The position numbers and the translations under genes are program-made. The notes beneath the pieces were generated by a model. That model did not search any database and was not told the DNA's origin. It saw only the letters and a program-made list of their open reading frames with translations. This document shows, in pieces, positions 1-9,254 of a stretch of DNA of 64,000 nucleotides (its first letter is position 1; every line of letters starts with the position of its first letter). Location of the stretch: contig NZ_JAFREP010000008.1 of NCBI RefSeq assembly GCF_017377855.1, positions 186,001 through 250,000 on the forward strand. Direction: 5' to 3'. This DNA is from Acanthopleuribacter pedis. Lineage in GTDB: Bacteria > Acidobacteriota > Holophagae > Acanthopleuribacterales > Acanthopleuribacteraceae.

Positions 1-418
1 TTCCACGAACCGTTCGTGTCTTTCACGAACCCGCGGTGATTTAGTGAATGGAAACAAGGGTCCACGTGGTCTTGCAGACCTACGGGACGGATGGATGGAT
101 TGAGAACCAATGAGGCACATTGGTCGGTCCGGTAAACGAAGCGACACTGGGACCGACACCGTGGCCGGGGTGTAAAATATATGTCAAGGTTATGTAAAAA
201 GTAAAATGAATAAATCTTTACAAAAGCAATCCGCTCTTTTCTCCTGTGCGTATTCTGCCGGCATCAAGCGGCTAAGTCGGTGAGAACGCTCGTGTTTTAA
301 AAGGTAAGCACGGCGGTTTTAGAAAAATAGCAAAGTTTGTGACCGGACAAAATGTGGGACAGGTCACAATCGCCGGCACAATAAAGCCTGTGCCATTTCT
401 TTACGAAGCGAGGGTGAT
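1..418. other. non-coding upstream region with a short palindrome
   Basis: I see no convincing gene here. An interrupted palindrome, CACGAACCGTTCGTG, lies at 4-18, and a third CACGAAC half-site follows at 24-30, exactly 20 nt after the first. This resembles an operator with three half-sites, but its target gene may lie left of the window. An A+T-rich stretch around 175-230 probably contains the promoter of the dehydrogenase gene at 419, though I cannot fix clear -35 and -10 boxes. Confidence 0.4.
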
Positions 419-1186
419 GTGGCCTTTTTGGGATTTACAAAGCCGATTGACGTGCTGGTGATGGGTTCCGCGCGTGGTTTGGGTCGGGCTTTTGTCCAAC
501 AATGCCTGGCCGCGTCGGAGGTGACCCGTGTCTGGGCCTTGGGTCGTTCCGTGGAATCCGGTATCGATGGATGCGATCTGTCGACGGGCAAGCGTTTGCG
601 CTGTCTCAATGCCGACCTGACCGACGATTCAAGCCTTGCCGCGGTGGCCGCTGTTTTGAAGGCTGAAGGTGCCCAACTCGACGTGGTTGTTAATTTTGCG
701 GCCCTGTTGCACACCGAGGACGGCATGGTCCCCGAACGCAAGCTGGCCGATGTTGATCCAGATTGGGTCATGCGCGGGTTCCAGGTGAATGCCTTGGGTC
801 CGCTGCTACTCGCCAAACACCTACACCCTTTTTTCCCGAAACGGACAAGGTGCCTGTGGGTTTCCTTGAGCGCCCGCGTCGGTTCCATCGGCGATAACCG
901 GCTCGGTGGATGGTACACCTATCGCGGCACCAAAGCCGCGCTCAACATGTTCACCCGCAACCTCTCCATCGAATTGGGACGTCGCTACCGCGGTCTGATT
1001 TGTATCGCCTACCATCCGGGTACCTGTGCCACCGACCTCTCGGCACCTTTCCGCGGCAATGTCCCACCGAAAAAACTCTTTTCCCCCGAGCAGGGCGCCG
1101 GCTACCTGTGTCAGGTGCTGTCAGGGCTGGATGATGGAGACAACGGCGGCTTTTTCGCTTGGGACGGCCAACCGGTTGCTTGGTGA
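419..1186 (+). CDS. short-chain dehydrogenase/reductase (SDR), CsgA-like
   Basis: A 255-residue protein of classical SDR length, predicted to be a cytoplasmic NAD(P)-dependent oxidoreductase. The Rossmann glycine motif is visible at about residues 15-21 (GSARGLG). An NAG-like segment (VNFAALLH) lies in the middle, a catalytic Ser in VSLSARVGS at about 145, and the YxxxK pair as YRGTK at about 167-171. The start is GTG, with GAGGG just upstream. The short length and N-terminus recall the SDRs annotated as C-factor/CsgA in myxobacteria and other bacteria, but substrate cannot be inferred. It is a single gene followed within 25 bp by a family A repeat. Confidence 0.85.
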   Translation: MAFLGFTKPIDVLVMGSARGLGRAFVQQCLAASEVTRVWALGRSVESGIDGCDLSTGKRLRCLNADLTDDSSLAAVAAVLKAEGAQLDVVVNFAALLHTEDGMVPERKLADVDPDWVMRGFQVNALGPLLLAKHLHPFFPKRTRCLWVSLSARVGSIGDNRLGGWYTYRGTKAALNMFTRNLSIELGRRYRGLICIAYHPGTCATDLSAPFRGNVPPKKLFSPEQGAGYLCQVLSGLDDGDNGGFFAWDGQPVAW

Positions 1187-1208
1187 ACGATTCCTCTCGC
1201 TTTTCCAT

Positions 1209-1274
1209 TTAGCCCGCATTTCACACAAGGCTTTCAGCTTCTCGCGACGAAGCCTTGTGAGAAATGCGGGCTAA
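1209..1274. repeat. dispersed palindromic repeat, family A, short copy A1
   Basis: A 66-bp element bounded by perfect inverted ends TTAGCCCGCATTTC and GAAATGCGGGCTAA. Inside, ACAAGGCTTTC pairs imperfectly with GAAGCCTTGT around the shared core CTTCTCGCGAC. Related copies lie at 3138-3334, 28350-28556 and, reversed and degenerate, 30886-30945. Transcribed, it would fold into a long hairpin between the SDR and the hydrolase genes. Confidence 0.85.
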
Positions 1275-1320
1275 GGGTTTTCTCTCGTGGCGCCGTATCG
1301 GTGTTCATGGGAGGTGTGCC

Positions 1321-3141
1321 GTGTTTGGAATGAAAAACACCCTGGGATGGTTGCTCTTTTTTTCATGGGTTGCGGCCCTGTCGCTGATCGCTCAGGAAAC
1401 GTTGTGGGTTCCTCACTTCACCCAATCACCCGATACCTGGGAAACACACCTTGCTCTGGTGAATGCCGGCGATGCGGCTGTCCATGTCTCGGTTGAGGCT
1501 TATGACGCCTCCGGTGCCACCTTGGGATCTGTAAGCCTTGATCTCGCCGCCGGCGAGGGCCGCGACCAGAACATCGCCACGCTTTTTCCCAATATGACCG
1601 ATGCCAGGGGTTGGTTGCGCTTGACTGGCTCCCGCGCCGGGTTAAGCGGCCTGATGCGCTTTCAGCACCGGCTCGGCGGCGGCACCGCCAGTTTACCGCT
1701 GTTTACCGAATCCGGCCGCGATTGGGTGTTGCCGCTACTGACCAATGACAACACTTTCTCCAGCGGTTTGGCCGTGGTGAATCCGAGCGATCAAAATGTT
1801 TCGCTAGCTCTCACGCTGACCGATTACGCGGGGTCCACCCCGGCCACGGTGACCCGTGACCTGGCCCCGCGTGGCAAGCTGGTCGCCATGGCGCGTGATT
1901 TATTTGGCGAAGCGGTCCCCGCCAAAAGCAGTCTTAGCCTTCGCGCCGATGGTGAAGTAGCCGCTTTTGCGCTCAGCTTCTCGCCCACGGTCGACCAAAT
2001 TGTGGCCGTTCCCGGCCGACAGACCGCGCTGCCTGCTTTGGACGGGACCTTGTCCGCCGACATCCAAGCCGCGGTTACCGCGGGTTCCCTGCCCGGCCTC
2101 GCGGCGGCGGTGGTGGTTGACGGCAAGGTCGCCTGGCAAAAAGGGTTTGGTTTTGCCGATGTGGCGGCGCAACGGCCGGTTACCACTCAGACACCTTTTC
2201 TTCTGGCCTCGATCAGCAAGGCGATTACCGCGGTCGTCTTCATGAAAGCCGTTGAGCAAGGTTTCCTAACCCTTGACGATCCTCTCAACGAATACCTACC
2301 CTTTGTACTTGATAACCCGGCGGTCTCCGGTGAAACCATCCGTTTCTCGCACCTCCTGACCCACACCTCCGGCATCATCGACAACGAAGCCGTCACCGAA
2401 CAAAGCTACACCTATGGCGCGGATTCACCTATTTCACTGGGTTCTTTTTTGCAGGATTACCTCGTCGCCGGCGGCGCCCATTACGATGCCGAGGCCAACT
2501 TTCTCGATGCCGCGCCGGGAAGCCTGAGCGATTATTCCAACATCGCCTCCGCGCTGGTCGGGTACGGCATCGCCCGCGCCACCCAAACCGATTTTGCCCA
2601 ATTCAGCCAAACCACCCTGTTTGAACCGCTGAACATGAACCACACCGGCTGGTTTCTGCGCGATGTTGGCGACAAACAACCGGCGATTCCTTACCGGGTA
2701 CCCGCCGCCGGCCGGTTCGAAGCCCTGCAGCATTACGGCTTTCCCGATTACCCCAACGGTCAGTGCCGTGCAAGCGTGGCCGACCTAGCCGTTTTCCTGG
2801 CCATGGTCATGAACGGTGGCGAAATCAACGGCACCCGCGTGTTAACCGGTGATTCGGTTGCCGCGATGCAGGAAGCCCAACCCGTCCCCATCCCGGCCGA
2901 CATTGAGGCGCAAGGTTTGATGTGGTTTACCATGCGTGACTACGGGCGGACCTTGGTCGGTCACGACGGCGGGGAAGAAGGCGCCGATACCTTTATGTTT
3001 TTCGATCCCGCCGCCGGAATCGGTGTGATTACCTTGGTAAACGGCGACGGTGACGGATTGGATCAAGACGCATTGGACCAAATTCGCCGGCGTTTGTTCG
3101 ATTACGGTGCCGCGTTAAAGCGCATGAAAAAAAGAAGCTAA
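1321..3141 (+). CDS. secreted serine hydrolase of the beta-lactamase (class C/PBP-like) family with N-terminal beta-sandwich region
   Basis: About 606 residues, starting at GTG 1321 with GGGAGG 6 nt upstream; an in-frame ATG lies 9 nt later. A signal peptide (about residues 4-25, hydrophobic, ending near SLIAQ) implies export. Residues about 27-235 contain two similar modules (WVPHFTQ...LALVNAG and WVLPLLTN...LAVVNPS) that look like duplicated Ig-like or jelly-roll domains. The C-terminal 350 residues form a beta-lactamase/esterase fold with the nucleophile motif SISK (about residue 297), the Tyr motif YSN (about 404) and a GHDGG segment in place of KTG. The family includes DD-peptidases, esterases and class C-like enzymes, so antibiotic hydrolysis is not implied. 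The stop codon TAA is itself part of repeat A2. Confidence 0.85.
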   Translation: MFGMKNTLGWLLFFSWVAALSLIAQETLWVPHFTQSPDTWETHLALVNAGDAAVHVSVEAYDASGATLGSVSLDLAAGEGRDQNIATLFPNMTDARGWLRLTGSRAGLSGLMRFQHRLGGGTASLPLFTESGRDWVLPLLTNDNTFSSGLAVVNPSDQNVSLALTLTDYAGSTPATVTRDLAPRGKLVAMARDLFGEAVPAKSSLSLRADGEVAAFALSFSPTVDQIVAVPGRQTALPALDGTLSADIQAAVTAGSLPGLAAAVVVDGKVAWQKGFGFADVAAQRPVTTQTPFLLASISKAITAVVFMKAVEQGFLTLDDPLNEYLPFVLDNPAVSGETIRFSHLLTHTSGIIDNEAVTEQSYTYGADSPISLGSFLQDYLVAGGAHYDAEANFLDAAPGSLSDYSNIASALVGYGIARATQTDFAQFSQTTLFEPLNMNHTGWFLRDVGDKQPAIPYRVPAAGRFEALQHYGFPDYPNGQCRASVADLAVFLAMVMNGGEINGTRVLTGDSVAAMQEAQPVPIPADIEAQGLMWFTMRDYGRTLVGHDGGEEGADTFMFFDPAAGIGVITLVNGDGDGLDQDALDQIRRRLFDYGAALKRMKKRS

Positions 3142-3334
3142 CCCGCATTTCTCACCAGAAGTTCTACTCCGGCCTTGAAATCGCTGCGATTACTTAGGTT
3201 ACTTGGTCGGGCAAGCCTCGACGTAGCGCTGCTACGCCGAAAGGTCGGCCCCGCTGTGTTTGCCCTCGGTCGTAACCTGTGTCCTCACGGCGAATTCAAG
3301 GCCTCGCGACGAATTCTGGTGAGAAATGCGGGCA
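3138..3334. repeat. dispersed palindromic repeat, family A, long copy A2
   Basis: About 197 bp with inverted ends CTAACCCGCATTTCTCACC and GGTGAGAAATGCGGGC. Its centre carries the block GCTGCTACGCCGAAAGGTCGG and CCTCGGTCGTAACCT, shared with copy A3 (28350-28556) but missing from the short copies. The first bases of the element provide the stop codon of the preceding hydrolase gene. No protein is credible from it. Confidence 0.85.
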
Positions 3335-3440
3335 AAGGCCCCCGGCTTTTCCGACAGGAGGGTCAAACCGGCCGCCTCTTGGTATTGCTGAAGAATTGGC
3401 ACCAGACCAAAACCGGGCTTGTGTTTGCGTCACGTGCAAT

Positions 3441-3467
3441 AAAAAAGCCACCCCTGGGGGCGGCTTT
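3441..3467 (-). terminator. rho-independent terminator of the leftward T6SS operon
   Basis: Read on the minus strand, a G+C-rich stem (GCCGCCCCC / GGGGTGGC) is followed directly by TTTTTTATT. It sits 27 bp beyond the stop of the TssB/TssC chimera gene and so closes the nine-gene leftward operon. Confidence 0.8.
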
Positions 3468-3493
3468 CTCGAAACGCTTGGGTTTGGCTTAAC

Positions 3494-5065
3494 TTAGTCG
3501 ACGGCCAAAATTAAGGTTGGGAACGCGTTCAGGACGCTGAAGGGCGCGCGGAATTGCAGGAGGCGACGGCCTTCGTCGTCTTTTTCCTCGCGGATTTCCG
3601 TGTCTTCCTTGAGCCCGGCGTAGTTGCGCAGCGCGGCTTTCAGATCTTCGTCCGGGTGGAACTTACGCAGTTCGCGGCTGCAGCAGCCCGCGAAGAACCG
3701 GTAGGGCAGGGTGTACTCGACCAGGTTGCGTGCATCCAATTTGTCCGAGGCGGGGATTTTGATGGTGCCGAAGCAGGTCATGCCGAGCAGGGAAATAACC
3801 TCGCGGCCTTCGAGTTGGGAAATCGCGGAAAAACCTTCGAATGCCAAATCATCGCCCTGATCCTTGGTGAGTTCGACCGCGGTTCCCGGTGAAACCGCGA
3901 TTTGTCCGAGGGGACCGAGCAGTTCAGAGGGCCAGTCGTTGACGGCGCAGTGGACCATCATCACCAGCGCGATGTAGAAGCTGGCGGGGGCAAAGGCTTG
4001 CAGTTCCTCGCGCAGTTCGGGATCGCCCACTTGGAACGGGTTCAGCGCCAGGAACAGCCAGGTGGAGCCGGGCTCGTCGCGTAGCTTTTTCCATTTGATG
4101 TGGGCCGGTGTGCTGAGTTTGCCGGAGAAATCGCGAATGTGGGCCAGACCGCGGTAGGACTTGGCGCGGAACACTTGCGGCGCCGCGTTGAGCACCATGG
4201 GCACCGACAGGTTTTCGGCCATTTTGCCCAGGTACAGCAGCGTGTGGCGGTCGTCGTCGCTGTTGTCCAGGTAATCGGCGTAAATCGCCAGATCCAGTGG
4301 TCGCGGATCCTGGGTTTCCGGTTTGACGTAGAGCAGGAAGGTGGCGTCGCAGAGTTCGCTTTTCATGCAGTCGACCAAGTTGACCTTGAGGTTGGGGCTT
4401 GATTTGCCGACGAACAGTTTCAAGCCGCGCCACAAACCATGGAGTTCGACGAATTTTGAATCACTCAAGATTTGGTCGATCACCGAGCGGCTCACCGTAT
4501 CCAGTTCCGCCGCAACCTTGCCGCGCTTGTCGCCCTCGTAAGTGGAAGCGGCAAAGAAGTTCTTAAGGTTGGGTAGGCGCATCGCCTGTTCTTCTTCCTC
4601 TTCCTCCTCGCCGATATCGATCATATCGAGCAGGTTAACCACTTTGCTTTCTTTTTGAGCGGCGGCCATGTCGCGCAGGCGAATGAGTTCGGGTTCTGAC
4701 TGAACCAGACCGGCGGGCACCAGGCTGTTTTCTTTGTTACAGGCCTCGACCCGTCCCTTGAGTTCTTTGAGCGCTTTTAGGAACGGCACCGCGTTAATCA
4801 GCCCTTTTTCATCAAAATCTTTGAGGCTCTTGAAGTGCAAGACCAAACGCAGGTCTTCGACCTTGGGCAGTTGGACCGTGCCCATCCATTGCGGGTCCAT
4901 GATATCGAAAAGCTGGTCCCAGTTGTTTTTGGTGAGCGGCTGCTCTTTCAGTTCGGCACGTTCTTGGTAACGGCCGCCGTAGTTGCCAAACAAGGTGATG
5001 TGGAAGGTGCGTTTGGCGCCGGAAGTTTCTTTGGCTCCACCGAGATGTGGCTGAATATCGTTCAT
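3494..5065 (-). CDS. TssB-TssC chimera, sheath-family T6SS protein
   Basis: 523 residues. The N-terminal part (about 20-120) reads like TssB: LFGNYGG, LTKNNWDQLF, LVLHFKSLKDFD and LKALKELKGRV match in order the cluster's own TssB (LLGDYTM, SVNKNNFASV, VDLKFSSMDDFN, LLMDLKGRV). An acidic run of seven Glu follows near 155. From about 190 on it resembles TssC (ELHGLWRGLKLFV against MESAWRGLKYLV), with a long central TssC-like fold. It ends without the usual TssC C-terminus (HFQMEG...LVSKMP). A single polypeptide thus carries elements of both sheath subunits. It is last in the operon, with AAGGGAGC before its ATG. A structural role, such as a baseplate, cap or regulatory sheath component, is inference. 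Confidence 0.75.
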   Translation of the reverse strand: MNDIQPHLGGAKETSGAKRTFHITLFGNYGGRYQERAELKEQPLTKNNWDQLFDIMDPQWMGTVQLPKVEDLRLVLHFKSLKDFDEKGLINAVPFLKALKELKGRVEACNKENSLVPAGLVQSEPELIRLRDMAAAQKESKVVNLLDMIDIGEEEEEEEQAMRLPNLKNFFAASTYEGDKRGKVAAELDTVSRSVIDQILSDSKFVELHGLWRGLKLFVGKSSPNLKVNLVDCMKSELCDATFLLYVKPETQDPRPLDLAIYADYLDNSDDDRHTLLYLGKMAENLSVPMVLNAAPQVFRAKSYRGLAHIRDFSGKLSTPAHIKWKKLRDEPGSTWLFLALNPFQVGDPELREELQAFAPASFYIALVMMVHCAVNDWPSELLGPLGQIAVSPGTAVELTKDQGDDLAFEGFSAISQLEGREVISLLGMTCFGTIKIPASDKLDARNLVEYTLPYRFFAGCCSRELRKFHPDEDLKAALRNYAGLKEDTEIREEKDDEGRRLLQFRAPFSVLNAFPTLILAVD

Positions 5066-5078
5066 GGTGACTGCTCCC

Positions 5079-6557
5079 TTAATTGATACCGTGGCGGTTT
5101 AACAAGCTGTAGAAGGTCGTCCGCGACAGCCCCAAGCTTTTCATGGCTTTGGTTTTATTGCCTTTGCTTTTTTCAATCGCGTCTTTCAATAGAATGCTGG
5201 CGTAGGCGCTCATTTGCTCTTCGAAGGTGCCGTCGCCTTTAATTTTCGGCGGGAGACCCGCTTCTTGAGCCGATTCGTCGCGATCCTCATCGCCCTGTTC
5301 CAGGTACTTCACACTGATGAAGTCGGGATCGTCCTCAAAGACCATGGCGCGTTCGATGGTGTGTTCCAATTCGCGCACGTTGCCGTTGCGGAAGTCCATG
5401 GTCATCAACTGGTCCTTGGCTTCTTTGCGCAAGCCCTTGAAGTTCAAACCCAGCCGTTGGTTGTACTTGGTGACGAAATAATCGGCCAACGGTAGGATGT
5501 CGGAGCGGCGGTCGCGCAACGGCGGCACACGGATTGTCAGACCTTTGAGACGTTGGCGCAAATCGTTGCGGAACTTGCCGTCTTTAACCATGGTGCGCAA
5601 GTCGCGGTGCGTGGCGCAAACGATGCGGGTTTGCACCTGCATCGGTTCATCCGCGCCGACCGGGTGGATCTCGCCGCATTCCAAGGTCCGCAGCAGGGTG
5701 ACCTGCATGTCCAGCGGCATTTCACCCAGTTCGTCCAGAAACAAAATGCCGTTTTCGGCGCGTTTGAACAAACCGGGGCGATCCTTCACGGCGCCGGTAA
5801 AACTGCCTTTGGTGTGGCCGAACAGTTCACTTTTGAGCAGGTTCGGCTCCACGCTGCCGCAGTTCAGCGAAATGAGCGGGCCGTCGTAGCTGCCGAGTTT
5901 GTACAAGGCGCCGGCGACCAGCTCTTTACCTGTACCGGATTCCCCGTGAATCAAGACCGTGGAAGGCACACGCGCCAGCTTTTTGATGATCTCAAACATA
6001 TGCACCATCGAGGGATGGTCGCCCATGATGCCGATGCGGTTCATCTCCAGTTCGGACCGGGTGGTGTCCAACTCGAACTGCGTTTCCTGCATGTTGCGCG
6101 TGTTTTGGATCAAACGCCCGATGTCTTTGCACAGGTGCTTCAGAACACGAATTTCGTTTTCGGTGAAGTTCATGTGGTCGGTGGAGCGGGCGATGTAAAA
6201 CACACCGGTCACCGAGGCCGTCGACAAAATCGGTACCGCAACCACGTGTTGTCGTTTCGACAACGACAATGAACGGTCCAACTCGTTGAGGTTCAGCGTC
6301 TGGGTTTGCAGGTTACCGGAGAGCGAAACTTGCTGGACCAAATTCTCGTTGATGTTGCGTTGCAGGTCGACAATTTCGTTGTCGAAGGCGTCGCACGCCG
6401 CCAAACAGTCCATCCCACCGGCGTGAACCGCGTAATACGCGACGACCTCGGCTTGGCAGAAGTTGGCCGTTTCACGACATGCCTGGGTGGCCATGGACAC
6501 CATGGATGAGGGATTACTTTGGGTGAGAATGCGGTGAAACACCTCAAATTGGTCCAT
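5079..6557 (-). CDS. sigma-54-dependent transcriptional activator of the T6SS cluster (GAF-AAA+-Fis)
   Basis: 492 residues, starting at ATG 6557 with AGGAAGG upstream; the frame opens 16 codons earlier but without a ribosome binding site. Domains: a GAF-like sensory region (about 15-165); an AAA+ domain with Walker A GESGTGKE (about 208), the sigma-54 loop as GSFTGA and Walker B ILFLDELGE; and a C-terminal Fis-type helix-turn-helix ending LSRTTFYSLLNRHG. The usual GAFTGA loop has Ser for Ala. It occupies the position VasH-like activators hold in other T6SS clusters, and probably drives the operons here or unlinked hcp/vgrG genes from -24/-12 promoters. There is no receiver domain, so the input is likely a ligand or a partner protein. 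Confidence 0.88.
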   Translation of the reverse strand: MDQFEVFHRILTQSNPSSMVSMATQACRETANFCQAEVVAYYAVHAGGMDCLAACDAFDNEIVDLQRNINENLVQQVSLSGNLQTQTLNLNELDRSLSLSKRQHVVAVPILSTASVTGVFYIARSTDHMNFTENEIRVLKHLCKDIGRLIQNTRNMQETQFELDTTRSELEMNRIGIMGDHPSMVHMFEIIKKLARVPSTVLIHGESGTGKELVAGALYKLGSYDGPLISLNCGSVEPNLLKSELFGHTKGSFTGAVKDRPGLFKRAENGILFLDELGEMPLDMQVTLLRTLECGEIHPVGADEPMQVQTRIVCATHRDLRTMVKDGKFRNDLRQRLKGLTIRVPPLRDRRSDILPLADYFVTKYNQRLGLNFKGLRKEAKDQLMTMDFRNGNVRELEHTIERAMVFEDDPDFISVKYLEQGDEDRDESAQEAGLPPKIKGDGTFEEQMSAYASILLKDAIEKSKGNKTKAMKSLGLSRTTFYSLLNRHGIN

Positions 6558-6650
6558 AACACCTTCCTCAATAGGGACACGGAACCTGATCGACGCCGGC
6601 GGCACCGATCAGGTTTCCTCGTTCTCAACAAGCGACGGGGTTTTTGTGGC

Positions 6651-9251
6651 TTAAGACCATCCCAGCGCAAACTGGTTGTCGTCGTCCATGGAAACCAACA
6701 GGTTCTTCTTGAGTTCGCCTTCTTCCATCAACTGGCGCAGAATCGATTCGGCCGTCAACGGCAGCAATTCCGCGTTGATGATTTTGTCGATGTTCCGCGC
6801 ACCCGCTTCGACCAAACGGCAGCGGTCGCTGATGCCCTGAATCACGTCGCTTTCGACATTCACCGTAACGCCGTGGTTTTCCATCATGCGTTTGGCCACC
6901 TTGCGCAGCTTCAAGCCGACAATTTTTTTCATGACCTTTTCGCCGATTGGGAAGTAGGGGATGACCGTCATCCGCGCCACCAGGGCCGGCTTCAGGAATT
7001 GGTTGAGGTGGGGGCGAATGGATTCGAGCAGGTCGTTCACATCCGGCCACTCGTCGTCGGCACACATTTCCTCGATCACGTTGGAGCCGAGGTTACTGGT
7101 CATGATGATGATGGTGTTTTTGAAGTCGATAATGCGACCTTCACCGTCGGCACAGTGCCCTTTGTCAAATACCTGGTAGAACAGGTTCATGACGTCGGGG
7201 TGTCCTTTTTCAACCTCGTCCAGCAGAACAACCGAGTAGGGACGCTGGCGAACCGCTTCCGTCAAAACACCGCCTTCCCCGTAACCGACGTAACCGGGAG
7301 GTGAACCGATCAAGCGGGAAAGCGTGTGCTTTTCCTGGTATTCCGACATGTTGATTTGGATGACGAAACGCTCGCCGCCGAAGAGGGTGTCGGCCAGGGT
7401 CAACGCCATTTCCGTTTTACCCGTACCCGAGGGGCCGACAGCCAGGAAACAACCGATCGGGGTGTCCGGGTTGTTGACCTTGGCTTTGGAGGATTTGATC
7501 GCGCTGGCGATGCGGTCCGCCGCGTGGTCCTGGCCCATGACGCGTTTCTTGAGGGATTTGTCGATTTCCAACACGTTGGCAAGTTCGTCGCTGACCATTT
7601 TGCCGACCGGGATGCCGGTCCACTGACTGACGATCTGGGAAACCGTGATCGGTGTGACCTGGAACTCAACCATCGGACTGTCGCCCTGCAATGCTTCCAG
7701 CTCGCGGATTTTTCCGTTGCGCTGCGTGTGCAGGTCTTCGTCGTCCTTGCCTTCCTTGCGCGCTTCGATCAATTGGCCGTCGATTTCGAGGATCGCCTCG
7801 ACCATGGCCTTTTCTTTTTCCCAGCGTTCGTGGAATTCGTTGAAGGAGGCCTCGCTTTTCGCCAGTTTCTCGCGCAACTCGGGCAAAACTTCAATGGATT
7901 TGCCCGTCAACTTTTCTTCTTTTTCTTTCTGCTCGATTTCACCCTTCAGCATGTGAATGCTGTTTTCTTGTTGGGTCAATTCGTAGGGTTGGCTGTTCAG
8001 CGACATGCGCACGCGGGCGCAGGCCGTGTCGAGCAGGTCGATGCCTTTGTCCGGCAACTGGCGCCCGGAAATGTAGCGATCCGCCAACTGGGCCGCCGCT
8101 TCAATGGCGGAGTCCAGCACCTCGACGTTGTGGTGCTCTTGGTACTTGTCTTTCAGGCCGCGCAACATGCTGGTGGCCACATCGGCGCTGGGTTCGTCGA
8201 CCTTGACCACTTGGAAACGACGCTCCAAGGCCGCGTCCTTTTCAATGTACTTTTTGTATTCCGACCAAGTTGTGGCCGCAATCGTGCGTAGTTTGCCACG
8301 CGCCAGAGCCGGTTTCAGCAAGTTGGCCGCGTCGCCCGCGCCCGCTTGACCGCCCGCGCCAATCAGGTTGTGCGCTTCGTCGATGAACAGAATGATCGGG
8401 GTCGAGGATTCCTGAACCGCCTCGATCACGCTTTTGACGCGTTCCTCGAATTCACCTTTCATGCTGGCGCCTGCTTTCAGGATACCCAGGTCCAAGGTGC
8501 GAATTTGAACATTCTCAAGGATGGGCGGTGCTTTACCCTCGGCAATCAACAGCGCCAAACCCTCGACAATCGCCGATTTACCAACACCTGGCTCACCGAC
8601 GAGGATGGGGTTGTTTTTGCGGCGGCGGGAGAGGATGTCGACCACTTGGTAGATCTCCGCGTCGCGGCCGATCACCGGATCGACCTCGCCGTTTTTGGCC
8701 TGTTCCACCACGTTGACGGTAAAGGCTTCCAACGCCTCGTTGCCCGCGACCTCGGCCGCCTCGGGTGAACGGCGCTCGACTTCTTCACTGCCCACCGTTA
8801 ATTCATTGAGCTGGTGCACCAACTGCTGTTCGGGCAAGCGCTCCAAGAAACGGAAACGCGAACCGGCGATCCAGTTTTGGTCGCGCAGCAACGCGATCAG
8901 CATGTGCGAGGAGCGGATTTTGCCTTCGCCGCGTTCGAGGTTGGCGAAGTTCCACGCACCCGCGAAACTCTCCAACAGAATCGAGGAGAACTTGGGTTTG
9001 GCGTGGTTGCCCGTTTTGAGCAGGTTCAAGCTGTCCTCAATCTCACGTCGCGCGTCGTCGAGGTTAATCGTTTGCTTGGTGAACAAAATCGAGATGTCCG
9101 ACTTGGGTTGATCAAGCAGCTTGAGGAGCAGGTGATCCACCGAAATTTCGAAATGCGTGCGTTGAATGCAGGTCCCTGCTGCTGATTCCAACGCTTTGGT
9201 CATGTTCTTGTTGAGTTTTCCCATCAAAGCTTTGATTTGGCTTGCATCCAT
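6651..9251 (-). CDS. clpV: T6SS sheath-disassembly ATPase ClpV/TssH
   Basis: 866 residues, typical of ClpV. Order: an N-terminal Clp repeat domain (about 1-150); a first AAA+ with GEPGVGKS (about 222) and Walker [10 protein letters not shown]; a coiled-coil M domain (about 410-525, rich in K/E); and a second AAA+ with GPSGTGKTE (about 605) and VVLLDEVEK. It extracts TssB/TssC from contracted sheaths in the cytoplasm so that subunits can be reused. Position within a tss operon separates it from the general chaperone ClpB. AAGGAG lies before ATG 9251, and the gene begins 3 nt after the stop of the TssC paralogue. Confidence 0.93.
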   Translation of the reverse strand: MDASQIKALMGKLNKNMTKALESAAGTCIQRTHFEISVDHLLLKLLDQPKSDISILFTKQTINLDDARREIEDSLNLLKTGNHAKPKFSSILLESFAGAWNFANLERGEGKIRSSHMLIALLRDQNWIAGSRFRFLERLPEQQLVHQLNELTVGSEEVERRSPEAAEVAGNEALEAFTVNVVEQAKNGEVDPVIGRDAEIYQVVDILSRRRKNNPILVGEPGVGKSAIVEGLALLIAEGKAPPILENVQIRTLDLGILKAGASMKGEFEERVKSVIEAVQESSTPIILFIDEAHNLIGAGGQAGAGDAANLLKPALARGKLRTIAATTWSEYKKYIEKDAALERRFQVVKVDEPSADVATSMLRGLKDKYQEHHNVEVLDSAIEAAAQLADRYISGRQLPDKGIDLLDTACARVRMSLNSQPYELTQQENSIHMLKGEIEQKEKEEKLTGKSIEVLPELREKLAKSEASFNEFHERWEKEKAMVEAILEIDGQLIEARKEGKDDEDLHTQRNGKIRELEALQGDSPMVEFQVTPITVSQIVSQWTGIPVGKMVSDELANVLEIDKSLKKRVMGQDHAADRIASAIKSSKAKVNNPDTPIGCFLAVGPSGTGKTEMALTLADTLFGGERFVIQINMSEYQEKHTLSRLIGSPPGYVGYGEGGVLTEAVRQRPYSVVLLDEVEKGHPDVMNLFYQVFDKGHCADGEGRIIDFKNTIIIMTSNLGSNVIEEMCADDEWPDVNDLLESIRPHLNQFLKPALVARMTVIPYFPIGEKVMKKIVGLKLRKVAKRMMENHGVTVNVESDVIQGISDRCRLVEAGARNIDKIINAELLPLTAESILRQLMEEGELKKNLLVSMDDDNQFALGWS

Positions 9252-9254
9252 TGG

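Noticed and set aside
3175..3497. Open frames running through repeat A2 and the terminator.
   Set aside because: They consist of palindromic repeat sequence and terminator; the repeat's other copies do not keep a common frame.
6651..9251. Calling the AAA+ protein ClpB rather than ClpV.
   Set aside because: Position within the tss operon and the cluster's need for a sheath-disassembly ATPase favour ClpV; a ClpB would not normally sit here.
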